In this document: in pieces, positions 16,470 through 26,660 of the stretch | How positions within the stretch are numbered: the first letter of the stretch is position 1 | Layout: each line of letters begins with the position of its first letter | From: Flavobacteriales bacterium | Lineage (GTDB): Bacteria > Bacteroidota > Bacteroidia > Flavobacteriales_G > Salibacteraceae | Reading direction: 5' to 3' | NCBI GenBank assembly: GCA_003499525.1 | Contig: DNTB01000047.1 | Location: 1-49,572 of the forward strand | DNA length: 49,572 nt | Notes under the pieces: generated by a model | What the model saw: the letters and a program-made list of their open reading frames with translations, nothing else | Told to the model about the DNA's origin: nothing | Databases searched by the model: none | Translations under genes and position numbers: made by a program

Positions 16470-19400
16470 ATGAGCAACAGACAGTACTGGCAAAACACAC
16501 AGCAACTCGAAAATGATGAGGCCTTTATTTCCGCACATCATAACGAGTTCCAGGAAGAGCTACCGTTAGTAGAATTTATCGGTAAAGAGAAACTCGATAA
16601 AACGACTACCTCAAGAAGAGATTTTCTCAAATTTGTTGGATTCAGTTTGGCAGCAGCAACAGCAGCTTCTTGTGAGGCACCAGTTGTGAAATCCATACCA
16701 TACTTAATTAAGCCTGAAGAAGTAACCCCAGGAGTACCAAGTTACTATGCATCTTCCTTCTTCGATGGATTTGAGTTCAGCAGTATACTCGTAAAGACTC
16801 GCGAAGGCCGTCCCATTTACATCAAAGGCAATAAAGTTGCTAAAGGCTTTCAATCAGGAGTGTCTCCCAGAGTTAATGCATCCGTACTAAGTCTATACGA
16901 TATTGAAAGAATTAAGAACCCACTCCAAAATGGCTCGGAATCCTCGTGGTCAGAGATCGATAAAACAGTCAAGTCAAAACTTGCTGAAATAAAGGCAAAG
17001 GGAGGTCAGGTTCGCCTCTTGAGTTCAACGATCAATTCGCCTTCAACGCTCGGTGTAATTGCCGGATTTGAAAAGTTTCTTACCACTAACACTCAAGAAG
17101 ATGCGCCAACGGCAAGTTTCAAGCATATCGAATATGATGCAGATTCCGCCTCAGGTATGATAGAAGCTAATCGTATAGGTTTTGGAAGACCCGTTGTGCC
17201 CACCTATCATTTTGACAAAGCAAAAACAATTGTGAGTTTCAGTGCTGACTTTCTTGGAGGTTGGCTGGGAGACCCCGGTTTCGCAGGACAGTACGCAAAA
17301 AATAGAGTGCCCTCATCAGGACATATGTCCAAACACTATCAATTTGAAACAACCTACACCTTAACCGGTAGTAATGCGGATGTCAGAGGAGTGATGAAAC
17401 CATCTGAGATGGGCAAACTCATTGTCATGCTGTACAATATCATTGCCGCTAACGTCGGCTGGGATAAGTATGATGAAAGCACTTTTGAAAGTGACAATAA
17501 CACGAGGAAAAAAGTGGCTTTAGCAGCCGTTGATCTCCTTAAAAACAAAGACCATTCACTAGTAGTTTGCGGAATTAACGATCCCGATATTCAGCAAATG
17601 ATTAATGGTATAAACGCCATGCTTGGATCGTACGGCAACACTATTGATTTGTACAGAGCTTCCTATTTAAGAAAGGGATCAGATAAGGAATTCATGAATC
17701 TCGTTTCTGAAATGAAATCAGGAACTATAGATGCTCTTTTTATTCTGGGTTCAAACCCGGTTTATACTGCCTCCGGTTCGGGATTCGTAGATGCTCTCAA
17801 ATCGGTACCGTTTACAATATCGTTTGCTGATCGGGCAGATGAAACAGGATCTATGGTTAATGTGCTTGCATGCGATCATCACTACCTTGAAAGTTGGAAT
17901 GATCATCAACCATATGATGGATATTACGCTATAGCCCAGCCAGTTATACAACCACTTTTCAATACCAGACAAGCTCAAGACAGTTTGTTGAGATGGTCAG
18001 GGTCATCTTCAAACTACTATGATTTCGTAAGATCTCATTGGGAATCAAGCCTATTTCCAAACCAGTCTCAGTATACCTTTTTTGACGGGTTTTGGAACAA
18101 CGCGGTTCATGATGGAGTGGTTAAGCTGCCATTCACGAGAGAAGATGTTCAAGAGTATCGTGCTATGGATCTCTCTGGTCCTGCAAATAGAGTAAACAGT
18201 GTTGCATCAGGCGGCATTGAACTTGAACTCTACATTGAGCCCGCTTTAGGAATAGGAAACCAGGCAAATAACCCCTGGCTTCAGGAATTACCACATAGCA
18301 TGACCAAGGTGGTCTGGGACAATTACATTACCATGAATCCCGGAGATATGAGGGATGAAAATGGCGAGGACATTTACAATACAAGATACGGACAAGAGTA
18401 TCCGGCAAGCCTGGCGAAAGTCACAATAAATGGTACTTCGGTTGAATTACCCGTCATTGCTCTACCGGGTCAGAAAAAAGGTACTGTTGGGCTGGCACTC
18501 GGTTATGGCCGCTGGAATGCCGGAAAAGTTGTAGCACAGGGAACCCATGAAGCGGAGGGTTATAACACCATAGGAGTAAATGGCTTTCCATTTATTAACT
18601 GGAACAATGGGACTCAGGGTTATCATGTTCACGGGGTTTCCATCGAGCCGACAGGAAAGGCTTATGAAATAGGCATGGTTCAGACGCATTTCACAGAGAT
18701 GGGGAGGAAAATAGCGAATGAAACTTCAATGAAGACCTATGTTGACAATGACCGCAGCGTATGGAACCCTAAAACGGAAATAACCAATGCTTACGGAGAA
18801 GCAACACCGGTTAAAGACTTAAATCTGTGGCAGGATCATGATCTTCCCATCGGACATCGCTGGGGTATGACGATTGACCTCAATCTATGTATAGGTTGTG
18901 GAGCTTGTGTTACAGCATGTCATTCAGAAAATAACGTACCCGTTGTAGGTAAGGATGAAGTGCGTAGAAACAGGGTAATGAACTGGTTGCGCATAGATCG
19001 GTACTTTGCCAGCGACATGAGCAAGGAAGTTGCAGAACAAAACGGAATGGGTACCATAGAGATGTATCGTAAAATGGAAATCCCTTCGGATTATCCGGAA
19101 GCGGTTCATCAACCCGTAATGTGTCAGCACTGCAATCATGCACCCTGCGAAACGGTTTGTCCGGTCGCTGCTACAACACATAGTGATGAAGGGCTGAACC
19201 AAATGACTTATAACCGTTGTATTGGAACACGATATTGTGCAAATAACTGTCCATACAAAGTGCGTCGCTTCAATTGGTTTAACTACATGGGCGATAGCAA
19301 ATTCACCGAGTTTAACCCTTCTCAGTCTGACCTTGGAAGGATGGTTCTTAACCCAGATGTTACCGTTCGTGCGCGAGGAGTTATGGAAAAATGCAGCTTC

Positions 19401-19781
19401 TGTGTACAGCGAATTCAGGCAGGGAAATTAGTGGCCAAGAAAGAAGGTCGGCCGGTTCAGGATGGAGATGTTGTTAGTGCCTGCGCAGATGCCTGCCCTA
19501 CACATGCCATTCAGTTTGGAGATCTGAACGATAAGAACAGCATGGTGGCCCAGATTTCAACCGATGATAGAAGCTATCATCTTCTTGAAGAGGTTGGAAC
19601 TCAACCCAATGTATTTTACATGACCAGGGTAAGAAATGTCAGTGAAGAGAGAATTCCTGAGGGAATTGGTCACGGAGGAGGACATGATGAGGATCATGGA
19701 CACGACCATCATAATGCAGAGGAACATCATGAAGATCATCACAATGATCAGCAGCATGAAGAACAGAAACACGAACATTAA
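16470..19781 (+). CDS. actB: Alternative complex III subunit B: molybdopterin-like and iron-sulfur protein
   Basis: This 1103-residue protein is the large periplasmic electron-transfer subunit of complex III. A Tat-type motif SRRDFLKF (48-55) is followed by a lipobox-like AASC (Cys68), so export of the folded protein and lipidation are predicted. The middle ~700 residues resemble the molybdopterin oxidoreductase fold, which in ActB proteins is thought to hold no cofactor. The C-terminal part is a ferredoxin-like module with four cysteine clusters beginning at CIGCGAC (807), CQHCNHAPC (885), CIGTRYC (917) and CSFC (975). The final ~36 residues are extremely rich in His, Asp and Glu (13 His). 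It starts 21 nt after actA. Confidence 0.94.
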   Translation: MSNRQYWQNTQQLENDEAFISAHHNEFQEELPLVEFIGKEKLDKTTTSRRDFLKFVGFSLAAATAASCEAPVVKSIPYLIKPEEVTPGVPSYYASSFFDGFEFSSILVKTREGRPIYIKGNKVAKGFQSGVSPRVNASVLSLYDIERIKNPLQNGSESSWSEIDKTVKSKLAEIKAKGGQVRLLSSTINSPSTLGVIAGFEKFLTTNTQEDAPTASFKHIEYDADSASGMIEANRIGFGRPVVPTYHFDKAKTIVSFSADFLGGWLGDPGFAGQYAKNRVPSSGHMSKHYQFETTYTLTGSNADVRGVMKPSEMGKLIVMLYNIIAANVGWDKYDESTFESDNNTRKKVALAAVDLLKNKDHSLVVCGINDPDIQQMINGINAMLGSYGNTIDLYRASYLRKGSDKEFMNLVSEMKSGTIDALFILGSNPVYTASGSGFVDALKSVPFTISFADRADETGSMVNVLACDHHYLESWNDHQPYDGYYAIAQPVIQPLFNTRQAQDSLLRWSGSSSNYYDFVRSHWESSLFPNQSQYTFFDGFWNNAVHDGVVKLPFTREDVQEYRAMDLSGPANRVNSVASGGIELELYIEPALGIGNQANNPWLQELPHSMTKVVWDNYITMNPGDMRDENGEDIYNTRYGQEYPASLAKVTINGTSVELPVIALPGQKKGTVGLALGYGRWNAGKVVAQGTHEAEGYNTIGVNGFPFINWNNGTQGYHVHGVSIEPTGKAYEIGMVQTHFTEMGRKIANETSMKTYVDNDRSVWNPKTEITNAYGEATPVKDLNLWQDHDLPIGHRWGMTIDLNLCIGCGACVTACHSENNVPVVGKDEVRRNRVMNWLRIDRYFASDMSKEVAEQNGMGTIEMYRKMEIPSDYPEAVHQPVMCQHCNHAPCETVCPVAATTHSDEGLNQMTYNRCIGTRYCANNCPYKVRRFNWFNYMGDSKFTEFNPSQSDLGRMVLNPDVTVRARGVMEKCSFCVQRIQAGKLVAKKEGRPVQDGDVVSACADACPTHAIQFGDLNDKNSMVAQISTDDRSYHLLEEVGTQPNVFYMTRVRNVSEERIPEGIGHGGGHDEDHGHDHHNAEEHHEDHHNDQQHEEQKHEH

Positions 19782-19806
19782 TCCCATCGAAATAATCTGA
19801 AATCGA

Positions 19807-21219
19807 ATGGTTAAAGAAGCAGAAGTACGGACCCCATTAATACTGGGAAAAGACATTACTTATCATCAGATTACTGAGGATGTATGCCAACCTGTTGAAG
19901 GGAAAGCCGGAAGGCTGTGGTGGCTTATATTTTCAGTTGCTGTTGTCCTTGCCCTTTGGGGCGTGGGAATGATTATGTACACCATTGGCAGAGGAATCGG
20001 TGTTTGGGGCTTGAACAATACAGTAGATTGGGCATGGGACATCACAAACTTTGTTTGGTGGGTCGGAATTGGTCACGCAGGAACGCTTATTTCTGCTGTG
20101 CTTTTACTCTTTCGCCAAAAATGGAGAATGGCCATCAACCGAGCAGCCGAAGCGATGACCATTTTTGCAGTTATCATGGCGGCCCTATTCCCCGCAATTC
20201 ATATGGGACGTATTTGGCTGGCGTATTTTGTATTTCCAATCCCTAACCAATTTGGCTCTCTGTGGGTCAATTTTAATTCACCTCTTCTTTGGGATGTTTT
20301 TGCTATATCCACATATTTTTCCATTTCACTGGTATTCTGGTATATCGGACTTATCCCCGATTTTGCTACCATCAGGGATCGCGCCGTTAAACCAATGGCA
20401 AAAAGAGTCTACAGTATGCTCAGTTTTGGTTGGACCGGCAATGCTAAAGCATGGGTGAGGTTTGAAGAGGTCTCACTAGTTTTAGCAGGCCTTGCAACTC
20501 CATTGGTATTTTCGGTTCACTCTATTGTATCCATGGACTTTGCAACTTCGGTTATCCCCGGATGGCATACGACCATATTTCCACCGTATTTCGTTGCAGG
20601 AGCAATATTTTCAGGGTTTGCCATGGTACAAACCCTGCTTCTCGTGGTGAGAAAGGTCCTTCACTTTGAGCACTATATTACCATTCAACACATAGAGCTA
20701 ATGAATATCATCATCATTGTTACCGGATCGATGGTGGGAGTGGCTTATCTATCAGAATTATTTATTTCATGGTACAGCGGAGTCGAATATGAAAGCTATG
20801 CCTTCATCAACCGGTTTTCCGGCCCATATGCATGGGCCTACTGGATCATGATGTCTTGCAATGTTATTTCTCCGCAGGTGATGTGGATTAAAAAACTGAG
20901 GACCAGTTTAACCTTCTCTTTCTTCCTATCCATAGTAGTAAATACAGGAATGTGGTTCGAAAGATTCGTAATCATTGTAACCTCATTACACCGAGATTAC
21001 ATTCCTTCAAACTGGTCTATGTTCCACCCCACTTTTGTTGATATCGGAATATTCCTTGGCACTCTGGGGTTATTCTTCACGTTGTTCCTGGGATTTACGA
21101 GAGTATTTCCGGTGCTTGCACTTAACGAATTAAAATCCATTCTGAAATCATCAGGTGAGGCATATCGTGGTAAAGAAGATCATCACGAAAATGCTCCATC
21201 GCATGATGCTGCCGCTTAA
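19807..21219 (+). CDS. actC: Alternative complex III subunit C: NrfD/PsrC-like membrane quinol subunit
   Basis: This 470-residue integral membrane protein belongs to the NrfD/PsrC family, with about ten membrane segments. In complex III it supplies the quinol-binding site and faces the iron-sulfur module of ActB. Segments are visible from WLIFSVAVVLALWGVGMIM (~38) through the helices near TLGLFFTLFLGFTRVFPVLA (~420). The short C-terminal tail has four His residues (EDHHENAPSHDAAA). It starts 25 nt after actB within the operon, and its length is normal for ActC. Confidence 0.94.
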   Translation: MVKEAEVRTPLILGKDITYHQITEDVCQPVEGKAGRLWWLIFSVAVVLALWGVGMIMYTIGRGIGVWGLNNTVDWAWDITNFVWWVGIGHAGTLISAVLLLFRQKWRMAINRAAEAMTIFAVIMAALFPAIHMGRIWLAYFVFPIPNQFGSLWVNFNSPLLWDVFAISTYFSISLVFWYIGLIPDFATIRDRAVKPMAKRVYSMLSFGWTGNAKAWVRFEEVSLVLAGLATPLVFSVHSIVSMDFATSVIPGWHTTIFPPYFVAGAIFSGFAMVQTLLLVVRKVLHFEHYITIQHIELMNIIIIVTGSMVGVAYLSELFISWYSGVEYESYAFINRFSGPYAWAYWIMMSCNVISPQVMWIKKLRTSLTFSFFLSIVVNTGMWFERFVIIVTSLHRDYIPSNWSMFHPTFVDIGIFLGTLGLFFTLFLGFTRVFPVLALNELKSILKSSGEAYRGKEDHHENAPSHDAAA

Positions 21220-21230
21220 AACTATTTGAG

Positions 21231-21782
21231 ATGACCAGAGAAAGATTTATTTACGGCTTGTACGACGACGACGAAAAAATGGTGGCGGGTATTAAAGCCC
21301 TCCAGGCCAAAGGAATACATGTTCGAGACGCGTATAGCCCATTTCCCATTCATGGGCTGGAGGATGTTCTTGGCATGAAATGGACTCGACTTGCTATTGC
21401 TGCCTTCTTATATGGTATTACAGGGCTAATGCTCGCAATTATTACCATCAATTATATGATGATTATAGACTGGCCAATGAATATTGGAGGTAAACCAAAT
21501 TTCTCATTTACTGAGAATGTTCCTGCGTTTGTGCCAATTCTGTTTGAGTTTTCGGTTTTATGCGCGGGTCATGGAATGGCAATAACCTACCTGTTTAGAA
21601 ATATGACCTTACCAGGATTGCCTGCAAGAAACCCTCACCCCAGAACAACAGATGATCACTTTGCAATTGAGATCAGTGAGAAAGAAAACACCAAATTCTC
21701 TAAAGACGACTTGTGGAAAACCATTGACGCATCTGGAGTAGTGAAAGTTTTTGAAAAAGACCGAATTACAAAATTTATATAA
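21231..21782 (+). CDS. actD: Alternative complex III subunit D (DUF3341)
   Basis: This 183-residue DUF3341 protein is a membrane-anchored subunit of complex III. An N-terminal soluble segment (YGLYDDDEKMVAGIKALQ) with the family motif DAYSPFPIHGLE precedes two membrane helices (about residues 52-80 and 98-122). A short C-terminal tail follows with the NPHPRTTDDHFAIEI segment. No cofactor motifs are seen, consistent with a structural role. It begins 11 nt after actC and ends 9 nt before actE. Confidence 0.93.
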   Translation: MTRERFIYGLYDDDEKMVAGIKALQAKGIHVRDAYSPFPIHGLEDVLGMKWTRLAIAAFLYGITGLMLAIITINYMMIIDWPMNIGGKPNFSFTENVPAFVPILFEFSVLCAGHGMAITYLFRNMTLPGLPARNPHPRTTDDHFAIEISEKENTKFSKDDLWKTIDASGVVKVFEKDRITKFI

Positions 21783-21791
21783 TCGAGCACT

Positions 21792-22409
21792 ATGAAAATT
21801 ATATCCATATCCAGTGTTCTTTTACCAGTCACACTTCTTTTGTTGATTGGCCTGACAGGTTGTACGGAAAACAGCCCGGGGCTAGAGTACATGCCAGACA
21901 TGTATCGATCGCCTGCGCTTGAGCCAAACCAGACTTATGATTTTTATGAAAATGGCATGGCCGCGAGAGTGCCAGCTCCAAACACCATCCCCAGAGGATA
22001 TGAGCCATTTCCATACCCCAATAATATGGATGGATATGAAGCAGCAGGAGCAAACCTTAAAAATCCTTTGCCCTACTCCGATGAGCATATGAAAGAAGGC
22101 AAAGTTTTATACGGAAAATTTTGTATCCATTGCCACGGAAAGAATGGAGAAGGGAATGGCTCAGTACCGGAATACTCTGACTATCCTAATCCACCTTCGT
22201 ACAAGGGATATATCAAAGATCTGCCAGCAGGAAAGATATTTTTTTCTATTCACTATGGTAAGAACCTAATGGGTTCACATGCTTCACAGATAAGCAAGGA
22301 AGACCGATGGAAATTGGTTTTTTATGTCCAGAAATTACAAGGACATGATGTTGCAGAAATGTATGCTGAGCCTGTCGAAGAAGAAACCAATCCTGAAACA
22401 TCGATTTAG
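21792..22409 (+). CDS. actE: Alternative complex III subunit E: monohaem cytochrome c lipoprotein
   Basis: This 205-residue periplasmic cytochrome c is anchored by a lipid at Cys24 (GLTGC). One haem motif, CIHCH (111-115), is followed by GKNGEGNGSVPE, and a Met near GKNLMGSHASQI is a candidate sixth ligand. In complex III this subunit likely takes electrons from ActA/ActB and passes them onward. In this operon the partner is the downstream aa3-type oxidase. The gene lies between actD and actF with gaps of 9 and 13 nt. Confidence 0.93.
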   Translation: MKIISISSVLLPVTLLLLIGLTGCTENSPGLEYMPDMYRSPALEPNQTYDFYENGMAARVPAPNTIPRGYEPFPYPNNMDGYEAAGANLKNPLPYSDEHMKEGKVLYGKFCIHCHGKNGEGNGSVPEYSDYPNPPSYKGYIKDLPAGKIFFSIHYGKNLMGSHASQISKEDRWKLVFYVQKLQGHDVAEMYAEPVEEETNPETSI

Positions 22410-22422
22410 TAAAAAAAACGAA

Positions 22423-23604
22423 ATGGATCAATTTACCTTTACTGATAACGCCAAAAAGATTTTTTTAGGGATGATCCTAATTGGGATTCTCGCAATTGTC
22501 TACGGAGTTGTTGACAGCGACATTTCTGGGCACCGCATCTGGGTTAGTGCGTTAATTAATGGGTGGTTTTTCTTTGGAATAGCCATCATTGGAACATTCT
22601 TTCTTGCCGTTAACTCGGCAGCGCAAGCAGCATGGGGAGTAGTAATGCAGCGTGTATTTGAAGCAGTAAGCCTGTTTGTACCTATTGGTGCGCTACTGCT
22701 CATTCTCGTTTTCCTGGCCTCCACCTTTCACCTGAATCATATCTATCACTGGATGGATCCGGAAGCAGCAGCTCATGACCCTATCATAGCTGGAAAAAGA
22801 GCCTATTTAAACTTACCGTTCTGGTGGACCAGAGCACTGATTTTTTTAGGCGTATGGACAGGAATTACCCTGTGGTTTAGAAAAAAATCACTTCGTGAAG
22901 ATGCGGAGGGGGGAACAAAATGGTACAAGAAAAGCATGATGATGTCTGCCATTTTCTTGGTTTTCTTTGGGTTTACCTCAATGGTCGCCTCATGGGACTG
23001 GCTCATGTCTATTGATGTTCATTGGTTTTCTACCCTTTACGGATGGTATGTGTTTTCAGGAATTTGGATTAGTGGAATGGTAACCGTGATCTTATTGATC
23101 AATTGGTTGAAGAGCCGGGGGTACCTGCCTAATGTAAATGCCAGTCATATTCATGATATGGGGAAATGGATTTTTGCTATTTCATTCCTATGGACATATT
23201 TGTTCTTCAGTCAGTTTATGCTCATCTGGTATTCAAATATTCCTGAGGAAGTGGCCTATTTTATACCTAGAATGCAGGATTATACCATTCCATTTTGGGG
23301 AATGGTAATGGTCAATTTTGTTGTTCCTATGTTATTTTTAATGTCGAAGACAACCAAAAGAAATAGAAAATTGTTATCAATTGTGTCGGTGATCATATTT
23401 TTTGGACATTGGTTGGATGTCTATTTTCTGGTCACCCCGGGAACCATGCAAAACAATGGTTCGGTAGGTTTTGTTGAATTAGGTATGATGATAGGCTATC
23501 TGGGTCTCTTTCTGTTCGTAGTTTTCAGAGCTTTGGCCCAGGCTCCTTTGACGGTAAGGAACCATCCGCTCATGGAGGAAAGCCTGCATCATCATATAAA
23601 TTGA
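22423..23604 (+). CDS. actF: Alternative complex III subunit F: NrfD-like membrane protein
   Basis: This 393-residue multi-pass membrane protein is the second NrfD/PsrC-like subunit of complex III. It has roughly ten membrane segments, beginning at IFLGMILIGILAIVYGVV (~10-27). The start is ATG 22423, 13 nt after the actE stop. The frame is open upstream to 22324, but that would overlap actE and add 33 non-conserved, charged residues. It ends in EESLHHHIN. It is the last act gene; 36 nt separate it from coxB, with no promoter or terminator visible, so the oxidase genes are probably co-transcribed. Confidence 0.93.
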   Translation: MDQFTFTDNAKKIFLGMILIGILAIVYGVVDSDISGHRIWVSALINGWFFFGIAIIGTFFLAVNSAAQAAWGVVMQRVFEAVSLFVPIGALLLILVFLASTFHLNHIYHWMDPEAAAHDPIIAGKRAYLNLPFWWTRALIFLGVWTGITLWFRKKSLREDAEGGTKWYKKSMMMSAIFLVFFGFTSMVASWDWLMSIDVHWFSTLYGWYVFSGIWISGMVTVILLINWLKSRGYLPNVNASHIHDMGKWIFAISFLWTYLFFSQFMLIWYSNIPEEVAYFIPRMQDYTIPFWGMVMVNFVVPMLFLMSKTTKRNRKLLSIVSVIIFFGHWLDVYFLVTPGTMQNNGSVGFVELGMMIGYLGLFLFVVFRALAQAPLTVRNHPLMEESLHHHIN

Positions 23605-23640
23605 TGACAGGTTAAAAATTAAATTCAAATCAATCAATCA

Positions 23641-24849
23641 ATGAGTTACTTGTTACTGGCAATAGCAGTTGTAGTAGTTTTTCTTATTATCCAGTTGATT
23701 CGTGTTTTTGAGCTTACGGGTAAGCTTAGAAACAGTGACGAATACAGCATCAAAGAAGGCCCAAACAGAAATCGTGCTCTCGGATGGGCATTATTTGGAA
23801 TCGGCTACTTTGTATTTTTCATATGGTTGGCAGTAAAATACGGCCCAATGATGCTGCCTGAAGCCGCATCTGCCCATGGTGAAAGCATAGACCTGCTCTT
23901 CGACATCAACTGGGTTATCTTGATTACGGCATTTGTAATCACACACATCGTACTGTTTTATTTCGTTAATGTTTACTACTGGAGGGCAAATAGGAAAGCT
24001 GATTTCATCACACACAATAATAAACTCGAATTAGTGTGGACTGTTGTTCCGGCCATAGCACTTGCAGTAATCGTTATATATGGATTGAGAACCTGGAACG
24101 AGGTCACTGGCGATATGACAGCATCCGATGATGCAATTAAAATTGAACTTTACGCAAAACAGTTTGATTGGACTGCACGCTACGGAGGTAATGATAATAA
24201 CCTGGGCGTAGCGAATTTCAACTTTATCAATACTTCCAATCCATTGGGATTGATAAATAAGTCCAGTATTGCAATACGATTAGATGAACTCAAGGCAGAA
24301 CTCAATGAGTTGGAAGAAGATTTGACAAAGGCTCCAAAGGACGGGAAAAAGGAGAGAGCGATAAAGAGAAAAATTCAACACCGAAAAGATCAGGTAGCCG
24401 CAATCTATGCGATGAAGCGTAACATTGAAGTAAATGGCAACGGCGCCTATGCAGATGATGACAAATTGGTGAAGTTGGAACTGCATATTCCGGTAAACAA
24501 GCCCGTAAACATCCAAATGAGATCTCAAGATGTAATACACAGTGCATTAATGCCTCATTTTAGGGCTCAAATGAACTGTGTACCCGGAATGGTGACCAAC
24601 TTTAACTTTACTCCTACTATTACTACCGAGGAAATGAAGAAAAAGACCGGAAATCCAGACTTTGAATACATTCTGTTGTGCAACAAAATCTGTGGAACGG
24701 CGCATTACAATATGCAGATGAACATAATTGTAGAGCCGGAGGAGGAATACCTCGCATGGTACGGCGAACAAAAGACCTTCAACGATGCTTTGATGGCAGC
24801 GCACCCAGAATACTTTGAAGATAATTTAGCTGATAATCAATCAAAATAA
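23641..24849 (+). CDS. coxB: Cytochrome c oxidase subunit II (CuA)
   Basis: This 402-residue oxidase subunit receives electrons at the binuclear CuA centre. Three hydrophobic helices lie at residues ~2-22, ~50-68 and ~92-112, then ~135-155 leads into the cupredoxin domain. CuA ligands are visible: His300 in DVIHS, and C347, C351, H355 and M358 in CNKICGTAHYNM. MPHFRAQMNCVPGM is the conserved strand region. An insertion at about residues 214-262 is strongly charged and helical (LDELKAELNELEEDL...KIQHRKDQVAAIYAMKR), likely a coiled-coil hairpin protruding from the domain. The gene sits between actF and coxA. Confidence 0.95.
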   Translation: MSYLLLAIAVVVVFLIIQLIRVFELTGKLRNSDEYSIKEGPNRNRALGWALFGIGYFVFFIWLAVKYGPMMLPEAASAHGESIDLLFDINWVILITAFVITHIVLFYFVNVYYWRANRKADFITHNNKLELVWTVVPAIALAVIVIYGLRTWNEVTGDMTASDDAIKIELYAKQFDWTARYGGNDNNLGVANFNFINTSNPLGLINKSSIAIRLDELKAELNELEEDLTKAPKDGKKERAIKRKIQHRKDQVAAIYAMKRNIEVNGNGAYADDDKLVKLELHIPVNKPVNIQMRSQDVIHSALMPHFRAQMNCVPGMVTNFNFTPTITTEEMKKKTGNPDFEYILLCNKICGTAHYNMQMNIIVEPEEEYLAWYGEQKTFNDALMAAHPEYFEDNLADNQSK

Positions 24850-24858
24850 ATCAATCAC

Positions 24859-26625
24859 ATGGCGAGCGGTACAGCAGTACATCAGGAGAACTTTTTTACG
24901 AAATACTTATTCAGTCAGGATCATAAAATGATTGCCAAGCAATTCCTTTTGACAGGAATGTTTATGGCGACCATCGGAATGATCATGTCCGTGCTTTTCA
25001 GAATTCAACTGGCATGGCCAGGTGAAGGATTTGCAGTGCTCAATTTTTTTCTTGGAGACAAATGGGCGCCAGGAGGGGTTCTTGATCCTAATATGTATTT
25101 GGCATTAGGGACCATACACGGTACCATAATGGTCTTTTTCCTTTTGACGGCAGGATTATCAGGAACTTTTGCAAACCTCCTGATTCCATTGCAGATAGGA
25201 GCTAGAGATATGGCCTCAGGTTTTATGAACATGCTTTCTTACTGGTTCTTTTTCATATCATCTGTTATCATGGTAGCTTCATTGTTTGTTGAAAGCGGAC
25301 CTGCCTCTGCAGGGTGGACCGTATATCCCCCGTTGAGTGCTTTGCCTCAGGCTATTCCAGGCTCAGGAATGGGAATGACACTTTGGTTGGTAAGTATGGT
25401 TTTCTTTATCGCTTCTTCACTAATTGGAGGACTGAATTATATCGTTACTGTAATCAATCTGCGAACCAAGGGAATGACCATGACCAGACTCCCACTAACA
25501 ATTTGGGCATTATTCGTTACAGCAATTCTGGGACTATTGTCTTTCCCAGTGCTATTTTCGGCTGCTTTGCTATTATTGTTTGACCGATCCTTCGGAACCT
25601 CGTTTTACCTGTCTGATATCTATGTAGCCGGTGAAGCACTGGAATACTCAGGGGGGTCTCCAATTCTCTACGAGCATTTGTTCTGGTTTTTAGGACACCC
25701 GGAAGTCTACATTATACTTCTGCCTGCGCTAGGATTGACTTCGGAAATAATTTCAAATAATTCCAGAAAACCAATTTTTGGTTATCGTGCGATGGTCGGT
25801 TCTATTTTAGCCATCGGTTTTCTCTCGTTTATAGTATGGGGACACCATATGTTCGTAACGGGAATGGACCCATTCTTAGGGAGTGTATTTACATTTACCA
25901 CACTCTTGATAGCAATTCCATCAGCTGTTAAGGTTTTCAATTACATAACCACATTGTGGAAGGCGAATATTAGGTTTACACCAGCTATGATGTTTTCCAT
26001 CGGTATGGTGTCAACCTTTATTTCAGGAGGACTAACGGGAATTATTCTCGCAGATGCAGCATTGGATATTACCGTCCATGACACCTATTTTGTGGTTGCG
26101 CATTTTCACATTGTTATGGGATTTTCAGCTGTAAATGCCATGTTCGCAGGGGTATACCATTGGTACCCCAAGATGTTTGGCAGAATGATGAACTTGCGAT
26201 TGGGTTATATCCATTTCTGGCTGACTTTTATTGCTGGGTACGGGGTCTTTTTTCCAATGCACTTTCTCGGATTGGCAGGAGTACCGAGGAGGTACTACAC
26301 GAACTCTGAATTCCCATTGTTTGATGGTTTTGTGGATATGAACGTCATGATGACAGTATTTGCCATTGTTGGTTCTATTGCACAATTTATCTTTTTCTTC
26401 AACTTCTTTTATTCAATGAAGAGAGGACCAAAAGCTCCTCAAAACCCATGGAAATCGAATACACTGGAATGGACAACTCCAGTAGAGCATATTCACGGGA
26501 ACTGGCCCGGAGCTTTGCCAGAGGTTCATCGCTGGGCTTATGACTATAGTAAGCCTGGTAAAGAAGATGACTATGTTGCTCAAACTGTGCCTTTGGAAGA
26601 CGGTGAGACCGACGGGGAACATTAA
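24859..26625 (+). CDS. coxA: Cytochrome c oxidase subunit I
   Basis: This 588-residue catalytic subunit of a haem-copper oxidase reduces oxygen to water and pumps protons. Twelve membrane helices are expected. The A-family (aa3-type) motif HPEVYI is present (His280, a CuB ligand, and Tyr284, the cross-linked tyrosine). WGHHMF supplies two further CuB histidines, and HDTYFVVAHFH (407-417) gives the haem a3 and haem a ligands. It begins 9 nt after coxB. Subunits III and IV are not next to it; ruvB follows. Whether it forms a supercomplex with ACIII, as known in flavobacteria, is an inference from the shared operon. Confidence 0.97.
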   Translation: MASGTAVHQENFFTKYLFSQDHKMIAKQFLLTGMFMATIGMIMSVLFRIQLAWPGEGFAVLNFFLGDKWAPGGVLDPNMYLALGTIHGTIMVFFLLTAGLSGTFANLLIPLQIGARDMASGFMNMLSYWFFFISSVIMVASLFVESGPASAGWTVYPPLSALPQAIPGSGMGMTLWLVSMVFFIASSLIGGLNYIVTVINLRTKGMTMTRLPLTIWALFVTAILGLLSFPVLFSAALLLLFDRSFGTSFYLSDIYVAGEALEYSGGSPILYEHLFWFLGHPEVYIILLPALGLTSEIISNNSRKPIFGYRAMVGSILAIGFLSFIVWGHHMFVTGMDPFLGSVFTFTTLLIAIPSAVKVFNYITTLWKANIRFTPAMMFSIGMVSTFISGGLTGIILADAALDITVHDTYFVVAHFHIVMGFSAVNAMFAGVYHWYPKMFGRMMNLRLGYIHFWLTFIAGYGVFFPMHFLGLAGVPRRYYTNSEFPLFDGFVDMNVMMTVFAIVGSIAQFIFFFNFFYSMKRGPKAPQNPWKSNTLEWTTPVEHIHGNWPGALPEVHRWAYDYSKPGKEDDYVAQTVPLEDGETDGEH

Positions 26626-26660
26626 GGATTATCATAAATTCGGCTTCTGTGTTCATGGCG

